From Liolophura sinensis (Eukaryota > Mollusca > Polyplacophora > Chitonida > Chitonidae): DNA of 64,000 nt. The position numbers and the translations under genes are program-made. This document shows, in pieces, positions 40,301-47,799 of the stretch (its first letter is position 1; the number at the start of each line of letters is the position of its first letter). Below the pieces are notes generated by a model, which was not told the DNA's origin, made no database searches, and saw only the letters and a list, made by a program, of their open reading frames with translations. The DNA is taken from NCBI RefSeq assembly GCF_032854445.1, contig NW_027017963.1, forward strand, positions 288,018 to 352,017, read 5' to 3'.

Positions 40301-41675
40301 TTTTGTTTTTTTTATATACAAATGGTGTGGTTTTTATGCATGTAGATAAAGACATTGAGTTTGTCTTCGACTTAGAAGTAAGACATTTGTTGGGTGAGTT
40401 AAATGGGCTTGGCCCAAAGATTTGACGTCGTCTGGGCTACCGAAGGGCACATAACTTATAATGAAAAGTTGAATATAGTAATGACCAGTCGCGATTGTAC
40501 ATAGTTAATGTAGCCGATTTCAATTCGCAAAAAGACCAGGCAAAAATCCAAAAGTAGAAAAACTGTTCCAATGCTGCTGGTAAGAGGCTAATCCGACGTA
40601 TTTTGTGACGAGAAATCGAATGGTGCAAACCGCGTTGCTCTCCAACCAATACTTTTGGCTGTAGCCACAAATGAATAATCAATGATGTCAAGATCACGTG
40701 CCCAGCAACGGCTCTTACTCCATGGAAACCAAGGAAATTTGCAATTTTTCAACAGCTGGAGATGCCTGGCCCAATTGCGCATCCTTTGGCACCTTATTGA
40801 TGTGGGTCAGTGTTCAATTGTACTTTTTACAGCGGATTGTATCAAGTACCTTGTGTTTTTTTTATATGCAAATGGTGTGGTTTTTCTACATGTAGATAAA
40901 GACATTAAGTTTGTCTTCGACTTAGAAGTAAGACATTTGCTGGGTGAGTTAAATGGGCTTGGCCCAAAGATTTGACGTCGTCTGGGCTACCGAAGGGCAC
41001 ATAACTTATAATGAAATGTTGAATATAGTAATGACCAGTCGCGATTGTACATAGTTAATGTAGCCGATTTCAATTCGCAAAAAGACCAGGCAAAAATCCA
41101 AAAGTAGAAAAACTGTTCCAATGCTGCTGGTAAGAGGCTAATCCAACGTATTTTGTGACGAGAAATCGAATGGTGCAAACCGCGTTGCTCTCCGACCAAT
41201 ACTTTTGGCTGTAGCCACAAATGAATAATCAATGATGTCAAGATCACGTGCCCAGCAACGGCTCTTACTCCATGGAAACCAAGGAAATTTGCAATTTTTC
41301 AACAGCTGGAGATGCCTGGCCCAATTGCGCATCCTTTGGCACCTTATTGATGTGGGTCAGTGTTCAATTGTACTTTTTACAGCGGATTGTATCAAGTACC
41401 TTGTGTTTTTTTTATATACAAATGGTGTGGTTTTTCTACATGTAGATAAAGACATTGAGTTTGTCTTCGACTTAGAAGTAAGACATTTGTTGGGTGAGTT
41501 AAATGGGCTTGGCCCAAAGATTTGACGTCGTCTGGGCTGCCGAGGGGCACATAACTTATAATGAAAAGTTGAATATAGTAATGACCAGTCGCGATTGTAC
41601 ATAGTTAATGTAGCCGATTTCAATTAGCAAAGAGACCAGGCAAAAATCCAAAAGTGGAAAAACTGTTTCAATGCT

Positions 41676-41918
41676 AACATAATTCACAAGATGGCGTCTA
41701 TCGAATAAAACGGACCAGTGAGAGGTGGTAATCCTGGCTGACTTGAGAGTTTCCCTAAGTTGATTCACATATGTTTGTGTGGATATGTTCTACATTTGGT
41801 AATTTGGGCAATCAAGCGTGAAGATAGAGTTTATGAAGCAGAGAATTGCTAAAATCAGTGACTGCAAAAACAGTGCTTGTGACTTACCTGTTGATCCAGC
41901 CTGAACAACAACAACACC
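41676..41918 (+). other. LINE 5' leader (5' UTR)
   Basis: A 243-bp stretch between the satellite junction and the ORF1 ATG, without a long plus-strand frame. It should hold the internal promoter if the element is full length; I cannot identify promoter boxes. The last bases before the ATG are an ACA-rich tract with A at -3. Positions 41885-41903 resemble the first bases of eukaryotic 18S rRNA, probably by chance. Confidence 0.6.
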
Positions 41919-42979
41919 ATGAACCAACCTCGGATTGAGTCTCTCTTCAGTGGGGCGTGCACTGAAAAGGTAACTGCTAGTACTAACTCTGATATAGTCC
42001 AAAATGAAAATTCGAAGACGTCACCTGGAATTCCTGCTAGTAGTAACCTTGCTCAGTCCTCAAGAACGGCAATATCAAGATTTTCAGGAAAACGTAAACT
42101 GAATCTGGTCGCCAAAAATCCCAGCATTAAAAGATTGAATTCATTACCCGACATTCAGTCCCTAATTTGTGCTGATCGATGTGAGGACGAAACCGAGTTA
42201 TACGAGGTAACAAACGTCAAGGCTGGAACTGACACTAACTTTCTTACCGAGAGCATATTGACACCTCAAGTCAGCAAACATCTAAATTGCCTAATCCTGA
42301 ATGCTGTAGAAACGGCTTTAAAACCACTAATTGAGCTAGTATCGTCGAGTAAGAATGACATAACAACCCTTGCACGTAAAAGTTGACAGTCTACAACTAG
42401 AAATTGCTGACAGGGATAAGACAATTTGTGAATGTAAGGCTGAAATATCATATCTAAAATCTGAACTGGCAATCGTCAATTCCCTACTCAGAAAAAGCTC
42501 AGAAGAAAATATGCGACAAAAGGATGAATTCCAGTCCCTTTTAGACAGCCGAACAATATAGTAGACGAGAGTGTCTGCGGATTTCTGGCCTTTCACTTCA
42601 ACCAGGTGAAACGACTGATGACGCGGTGTGCCGACTTGCAAGTCATCTTAATATTGAAATGTGTAAAAAAGATATCTCGCGTTCACATTTTATTGGAAAA
42701 AACCAGTCCCAGATAATCGTTAGGTTTGTTTCGTACCGAACCAGATCTGAACTGATTAGAGCACGTCCATTACTGAAGAGCGCCAATGGTTACACAGGGG
42801 TGTATATAAATGAAGATCTCACGAAAACTAGGTATAAGCTCTTTAAAAGATTACTTCAAAAGAAGAAAGAAGGTGTGATTTTCTCAGCCTGGACACACGA
42901 CGGAAATGTGTTCTATTGTTCCCAAGACGGGGGAGTGAAGGTGCAGGTGGCTTCTGAATGGAATCTCGAGAACATGTAA
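41919..42979 (+). pseudogene. LINE ORF1 (RNA-binding protein), two frameshifts
   Basis: ORF1 proteins of this group coat the element RNA and form ribonucleoprotein particles. Three overlapping frames together make about 350 codons. Frame one, 41919-42386 (155 codons, ATG in a good context), is Ser/Thr-rich with basic patches and no recognised fold. Frame two, about 42374-42561, is a heptad-rich coiled coil (LQLEIADRDKTICECKAEI and onward). Frame three, about 42545-42979, carries the hallmark EQYSRRECLRISGL, then ISRSHFIGK, IIVRFVSYRTRSELIRA and VYINEDLTKTRYKLF, the RRM/C-terminal-domain signature seen in many invertebrate LINE ORF1 proteins. The shifts lie near 42375 (in the CGTAAAAG run) and 42545-42556, and both move the frame by one extra base. 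No other stops interrupt. Domain assignment is from motifs, not a search. Confidence 0.85.
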
Positions 42980-43945
42980 TCAACCTGGTCAAATCACTTT
43001 TCCCGTGCAGGATACAGGAGTGTTCATACTTTAATCATTAAAGACAGCCGACCGATGTGCTTTCTGTATAGTAACTCTGACTGTACATGCGTGTCTACTA
43101 ACACAAAAGTGCGGTCTGCTGCCGTAACTTACGTAATAGCAGATAATATGTACGCTACTCCAACACAAACTGCTGCTCAATGTCTCTCTCTAAAACACTT
43201 GACTTGATCAACAATATAGTACTCACAACGAATTGGTCTTGGACATGTGTAAATGGCCGTGTAAATGTACATGTATACATACATATATCCATATATCTGC
43301 ATAAGTAAGCCCGAAAAATTAAAAAATTTATCTGATAGTTAAGAATATATAAATGTATATATGCATTTGGCCATGACACATTAAATATTCCAGTTCAATT
43401 ACCGGATAAATTTCGAATTAAACTACAAATATTAGGGAACAATAAATATATGAAGTAGACGGGAAAATGACGTCATTTTGTTTGTGTACCAAGCTACAGG
43501 GTACCAAAAGTGAAAAGTCACGGTTAACAAAACGTACAATCTATTTGTATTGTCTTTGACCATTTTTCAGTATCCTTCCAGTGAGCCCAAATCGTTGTTT
43601 ATCCGATAAGTAGATAAATAATTACCATTCAAAACTATACGGAAGATTGGCCCTCATTTCTGATTAATAGTTGTCTCCTTTAGGCAAATCCCAATTCTCT
43701 ATATATAAGTTGAAAATACTCACCTTAGTGATAATATTTGTAAACAAACTGTCATTGTTAATAAATTCCTCATGATACTTTATTGTGCCAGTAACCCACC
43801 TCTCCCTATACGCTTCTGTCTGGGACTGGTGCTTCTGAGGACGTACTATGTACGCACCTTTACACCTCATATTTTTTGTGATTTATTTTGAAATTCTTAC
43901 TTGTATGTACTGGACTATGTTACACGTGATCTTACCGATAACTAC
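42980..43945 (+). other. Long ORF1-ORF2 spacer
   Basis: 966 bp between the ORF1 stop and the first in-frame ATG of ORF2, with many stops in all plus frames. It includes an alternating purine-pyrimidine AT-rich tract (about 43263-43300 and 43340-43365) and the palindrome at 43464-43479. I see no recognisable domain, tRNA or secondary insertion. It may hold an internal start for ORF2 expression, a degraded upstream extension of ORF2, or an unrecognised short insertion. Confidence 0.6.
43464..43479. promoter_or_regulatory. 16-bp perfect palindrome with a CRE core
   Basis: AAAATGACGTCATTTT is a perfect palindrome centred on TGACGTCA, the full consensus site for CREB/ATF bZIP factors. It lies in the ORF1-ORF2 spacer, about 470 bp before the ORF2 ATG. 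A regulatory role is inference only; a 16-bp palindrome in AT-rich DNA can arise by chance. Confidence 0.35.
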
Positions 43946-46891
43946 ATGCGTAATAAACAAAAATTCGAGCTGTTATCAAGTGAGTACGATGGTAACCAGG
44001 CTAGAACATGTGCTTCTTTCTTTCTTAAATGTTGTTACGTCATGGATTACCTAAGTCAATATCGTGTGGCAATCGGGACTTGGTATAACTTTGTGTGCTG
44101 TAAAAGCAGGGTGCACCTAATCAAACTTATAAACTTGCTGAATGAATTAACAGTGATTTGTAATGCTACTGACTCTTTACTATTTTGTGTTATTATAGGT
44201 ATTCTTTGTAGGTTAAACAACTTGAATTACGTTTTAATTGTCATTATCGCATTACTGCTGCGATGCGGAGATATACATAAAAATCCGGGACCACCAAGCT
44301 CGCATAACTTAAGATGTTGTCATTTTAATGCTAGGAGCCTTCTGGCTCAGTCTGATGATCAAATGTCATCATATTCTAAGTTAGACGAAGTCTCAACCGT
44401 ACTTGTAAATGAACATGATTACGATATTATTTGTGTAACAGAAACTTGGCTTAGTTCTGCCATACCAGATGAAAGAGTTAATATAGAAGGGTACTACATT
44501 ATAAGGAAAGGCAGAGATATTCATGGTGGGGGTGTTGCCATTTATTGTAAGTCATCATTGAATATCACACGCAGATTAGATCTTGAAAATGAAAATGAAA
44601 TGCTATGGATTACAATTGAATTGTTCAATAGAAGTGTATTAGTTGCTGTATGTTACCGCCCTCCTAACCAATCAACGGAATCACGGGATCTTTTTATTGA
44701 TAACTTTGATTCTACTCTTACTTCTGTTATATCAGAAAACCCACATGCTTTACTAATATTTGGTGATTTTAACGATCGCTGCACTGATTGGAATAAATAC
44801 CATGATAAGAGTGAATTAAAAATGAAACTTTTCGACCTTTTGGCTGGAAAAAATTTATTTCAAATACTGAATGAGCCGACAAGATATACGGAAGATAGTG
44901 CTTATTTATTAGATCTAATAATCACTGACAATATGAGATATGTAATAGATTACGGAGTGGCTTGTCCCATGGCTAATCTTGACCACTGCACGATCTATTG
45001 TAAACTGGATGTTCTTTGCAATGATAAACCTAAATCTTTTAAAAGACATGTATGGGACCTTAAATGTGCTGATATAGACCGTCTACGTAACTTACTGTCT
45101 GTCTCACCCTGGGATATATGTGACGTTTTCACTGATATAAGTGACGAAGTGTATGCATGGTCAAATCTTTTTCTGTCATGCAGTAAGGAAACTATCCCAA
45201 ATAAAGAAATTACCGTGAGACCTCGCGACAAGCCCTGGATGACCAATGATGTGCGATATAAGTTACGAATTCGAAACAGATGCTTTAAAAAGTATAAAAG
45301 ATCTAAAAATGAAAAAGATAAATTTCGCTTCTATATAGCCAGAAGGGAGGCCAACACAGCCAAAAGAGAGGCTATTCGTCGCTATGCTACACGTCTAAAA
45401 ACCAAACTATCTGACCCAAATCTAGATACCAAGACTTACTGGTCTTCAATGAAATCAATGTTGGGTTCTAAAGCAAAACCTCCAATACCACCACTACTTG
45501 TAAATGGTAAAAATGTGTCCAGTGATATTGATAAGGCCAATGCTTTCTGTGCATTCTTTGCATCACATTCTGACCTTCCATCTCCTGTCCCCGACTTGCC
45601 GGACTTCTCCTTCGTTACTACAACTCGTTTAAACAGTATACAAATAACTGAAAAGGAAGTCGGCCAGTGTCTCAGTTCGTTAAATACACAAAAGGCATCA
45701 GGTCCGGATGGGATCAGTAATTTTATGTTGCAGAGTGCAGCAGGAAGTATAACACCCTCGCTTACTAAACTATTTAACTCTTCATTACAAAACGGCGTCT
45801 TTCCGTCCGCGTGGAAAAGGTGCCGCGTTTGCCCAGTATTTAAAAAAGGTGATCGACATTGTATTTCTAACTACAGACCAGTATGTCTTCATCCATCGAT
45901 ATCCAAAGTATTTGAAAAAGTCGTCTATAAACATTTATATCAATATCTTACGATAAACAATATTCTTATTCCTCACAATGCAGGATTCAAAAGTGGTGAT
46001 TCAACTATCTGTCAACTAACTAAAATCGTCCATAATATTTATAAAGGTTTAGACAACGGTAATGATATGTGTTTGGTATTCTTGGATGTGAGCAAAGCCT
46101 TTGACAAGGTTTGGCACACAGGTTTACTATTTAAGTTGAGGCAGATGGGTATTGGAGGAATGTTACTGGCGTGGATAAATGATTACTTATCTGATCGATC
46201 AATCTCTGTTTGCCTCAACGGTAAAGAATCTAGCTCGAATCCTACGTACTCAGGAGTTCCTCAGGGCTCTGTACTTGGTCCTTTGTTGTTTCTTATCTTC
46301 ATAAATGATATAAATACTAATATTGAATGTGACATAAATATATTTGCTGACGACACATCCTTGTTAGAAGAAATTAAAGATTTACCAGTCTCAGAAACTA
46401 GACTGAACCGTGACCTTAGCAAGTTAGCATCGTGGGCAAATCAATGGTGTGTCACATTCAATGCTCTTAAGACAGTTTATTTACTTGTATCATTAAAGGG
46501 AAATCCTTCCTATCCCAAACTGTATCTTAATGGCACGGAGGTGAAGAGCGTTCAGTCCCACAAACACCTTGGGATCTTTTTACAACACAATGGGAAATGG
46601 GACGAACACATTAGAAACTTAGTTAATAAATGTAACAAAAAACTGAGTATTCTCAACCGATGTAAGAAATGCCTTACCCGAAAATGTTTGAAAACTCTAT
46701 ACTTCAGTCAAATAAGATCTACCATCGAATATGGTGACATCCTGTTTGATAATTGCGGTATAGTGTTGTCTCAAAAACTTGAAACAATTCAGCGAAGAGC
46801 TGCTCTTCTCTGTTCTGGGGGCCTACGTCGGACATCGTATAGTAAATTATTAAATGAACTAAGATGGGAACCCGCTTTATGTGAGACGTAG
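43946..46891 (+). CDS. LINE ORF2: APE endonuclease-reverse transcriptase (C-terminus frameshifted)
   Basis: This polyprotein nicks target DNA and reverse-transcribes the element RNA from the nick. The frame is open from 43892; 43946 is its first ATG, giving 981 residues. Residues 78-107 are strongly hydrophobic and lead into a 2A-like motif (109-116). The endonuclease spans about 123-350, with NARS (N128), TETW (E166), GGGVAIY, CYRPP (Y237), GDFN (D274, N276), LDLIITD and DH (346-347), so the catalytic set is present. The reverse transcriptase spans about 619-880: FLDVSKAFDKVWH (D714), SGVPQGSVLGPLLF (769-782) and FADD (800-803, with Phe for the usual Tyr). The finger motif reads RPVCLHPS where RPVSLLPS is usual. 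No internal stop occurs, but the frame ends after RWEPALCET where relatives continue; the rest lies in other frames downstream. No RNase H motif is visible. Confidence 0.95.
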   Translation: MRNKQKFELLSSEYDGNQARTCASFFLKCCYVMDYLSQYRVAIGTWYNFVCCKSRVHLIKLINLLNELTVICNATDSLLFCVIIGILCRLNNLNYVLIVIIALLLRCGDIHKNPGPPSSHNLRCCHFNARSLLAQSDDQMSSYSKLDEVSTVLVNEHDYDIICVTETWLSSAIPDERVNIEGYYIIRKGRDIHGGGVAIYCKSSLNITRRLDLENENEMLWITIELFNRSVLVAVCYRPPNQSTESRDLFIDNFDSTLTSVISENPHALLIFGDFNDRCTDWNKYHDKSELKMKLFDLLAGKNLFQILNEPTRYTEDSAYLLDLIITDNMRYVIDYGVACPMANLDHCTIYCKLDVLCNDKPKSFKRHVWDLKCADIDRLRNLLSVSPWDICDVFTDISDEVYAWSNLFLSCSKETIPNKEITVRPRDKPWMTNDVRYKLRIRNRCFKKYKRSKNEKDKFRFYIARREANTAKREAIRRYATRLKTKLSDPNLDTKTYWSSMKSMLGSKAKPPIPPLLVNGKNVSSDIDKANAFCAFFASHSDLPSPVPDLPDFSFVTTTRLNSIQITEKEVGQCLSSLNTQKASGPDGISNFMLQSAAGSITPSLTKLFNSSLQNGVFPSAWKRCRVCPVFKKGDRHCISNYRPVCLHPSISKVFEKVVYKHLYQYLTINNILIPHNAGFKSGDSTICQLTKIVHNIYKGLDNGNDMCLVFLDVSKAFDKVWHTGLLFKLRQMGIGGMLLAWINDYLSDRSISVCLNGKESSSNPTYSGVPQGSVLGPLLFLIFINDINTNIECDINIFADDTSLLEEIKDLPVSETRLNRDLSKLASWANQWCVTFNALKTVYLLVSLKGNPSYPKLYLNGTEVKSVQSHKHLGIFLQHNGKWDEHIRNLVNKCNKKLSILNRCKKCLTRKCLKTLYFSQIRSTIEYGDILFDNCGIVLSQKLETIQRRAALLCSGGLRRTSYSKLLNELRWEPALCET
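44267..44293 (+). other. 2A-like NPGP motif in ORF2 N-terminus
   Basis: Residues 108-116 of ORF2 read GDIHKNPGP, preceded by a leucine/isoleucine-rich stretch (VLIVIIALLLRC) and placed about 12 residues before the endonuclease starts. The 2A ribosome-skipping consensus is D(V/I)ExNPG-P, with separation between G and P. Here all positions fit except His for Glu. Functional 2A peptides are known in this position in some non-LTR retrotransposons (trypanosome L1Tc and CR1-like elements of invertebrates). Activity of the His variant is uncertain. Confidence 0.6.
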
Positions 46892-47571
46892 ATCCCACAG
46901 AATTCTTCTTTTCCCTAAAATTATAAATGGGCTATCGCCTCCTTATTTGAAAAAATTACTACCATGCGGAAATGAAGCTGTCGTCAGTACATACAATCTA
47001 CGAAATAAGCACAACATCCGTCTTCCCAAAGGTCGTATCCAGTTGTACATGTCGTCATTTATTCCCCAAACAATTAAAGATTGGAATTCAATACGACTCT
47101 CTAGAAAAGCTTAAATCCTATCTTAAACCTAGTTTTGTTGACAGCATTACTATTTCCGTACTGTACGATTCTTTTGTAACATTTTCCTCGATACTGTATT
47201 GTAGGATGCGGATGGGACTGAGCGCTCTTCACGCAGACTTATTTACCAATGGCCTTTCAGATAACCAGTCTGGTCATAAATGTAATTACAAATGTGAAAA
47301 TTCTCATCATTTTCTTATTGAATGTCCCGCATATGCCGCTCAAAGGAAGCACATGTTCGACAGGTTTACTAAAACGAATTCTCCAAATGCTCACTTATCT
47401 ATTTTCCTTCCGCATTGCTCAAAACATATCTCAAATATTTTACTTTTTGGATCAAATGACCTATCTCTTAAAGACAATAAAACCATATTCTGTTCTGTGC
47501 ACAAATTCGTTCAAGATACTCGAAGATTTATCCATCGTACTCACCAAATAGTTCAAACAAGCTCCTTTTAA
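46881..47571 (+). pseudogene. LINE ORF2 C-terminal region, displaced by two frameshifts
   Basis: Continuation of ORF2 after the shift at about 46870-46881. The first piece (46881-47114) carries RRRSHRILLFPKIINGLSPPYL and FIPQTIKDWNSI, the thumb/post-RT motifs of CR1/L2-type elements. A second shift at about 47083-47110 moves the frame to that of 46972-47571, which carries LEKLKSYLKPSF, RMRMGLSALHADLF, a Cys-X3-Cys-X4-His-X4-Cys motif (codons at 47281, 47293, 47308, 47323) and CPAY, ending at TAA 47569-47571. This CCHC segment is the usual C-terminal end of such ORF2 proteins and probably binds nucleic acid. Both shifts again correspond to one extra base. With them restored the ORF2 length would be about 1200 codons. 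Confidence 0.85.
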
Positions 47572-47744
47572 GGTACAAAGTGCTAAGACTGAAACCCATT
47601 CCTAAATCTGTTTATATAATCGGTACTTAATGCAGTATATGAGTGTGTGCAGTATTGGATGCCTATGTGTATTGTAAATATTGTAAATATTTTATTCTTC
47701 ACTATCAAGTTTTAATTATATAAATGTATGATGTATATATGTTT

Positions 47745-47785
47745 GAGGAGACCCCCTAGTGATCCATGGGTTGTGGGATATCCTC
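47745..47785 (+). other. 3'-terminal stem-loop of the LINE
   Basis: GAGGA (47745-47749) pairs with TCCTC (47781-47785), and the CCC tract from 47752 can pair with GGG (47775-47777), with a small internal loop between the stems. It sits just before the poly(A) signal and tail, where non-LTR elements commonly keep a hairpin recognised by their RT. The pairing is read by eye; stability was not computed. Confidence 0.5.
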
Positions 47786-47793
47786 AGTAAAAA

Positions 47794-47799
47794 AATAAA
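47794..47799 (+). terminator. Polyadenylation signal AATAAA
   Basis: Canonical AATAAA 223 bp after the ORF2 stop and immediately before the AAATT-repeat tail. It fits the 3' end of the element transcript. Confidence 0.6.

Larger units (their letters stand above)
1..41675. repeat. 550-bp satellite array, left arm (76 monomers)
   Basis: The same 550-bp unit repeats head to tail without a break; the motif beginning AATACTTTTGGCTG returns at 1, 551, 1101, 1652, 2202 and so on to 41198. I count 75 complete units plus a 76th that is cut by the retrotransposon. The total length fits exactly: ten units with a T7 instead of T8 run, two with T9, four with a one-base deletion at the unit start (8801, 12100, 21957, 25256), one single-base deletion near 31680, and one 510-bp unit (20347-20856). 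Units differ mostly by scattered substitutions, so they look homogenised. Open frames of 64-97 codons recur in each unit but look non-coding. I do not recognise the family. It could be pericentromeric, subtelomeric or interstitial; the sequence does not decide. Confidence 0.98.

Noticed and set aside
1-41675. CRISPR-like array.
   Set aside because: The repeat is 550 bp with no short repeat/variable spacer alternation and no cas genes.
41885-41903. LINE leader segment resembling the first bases of 18S rRNA.
   Set aside because: Only about 16 of 19 positions agree with a gap and the similarity stops at once; probably chance.
43155-43379. Minus-strand 74-codon frame in the LINE spacer, and the plus-strand 68-codon frame at 43848-44054.
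   Set aside because: No recognisable domains; the first lies in AT-rich low-complexity sequence and the second overlaps ORF2 in another frame.
43892-43945. ORF2 start at a TTG codon at 43901.
   Set aside because: Eukaryotic initiation at TTG is unlikely; the first in-frame ATG at 43946 was used, though an upstream-extended decayed start cannot be excluded.
44995-45246. Minus-strand 83-codon frame inside ORF2.
   Set aside because: Antisense shadow of the ORF2 coding frame.
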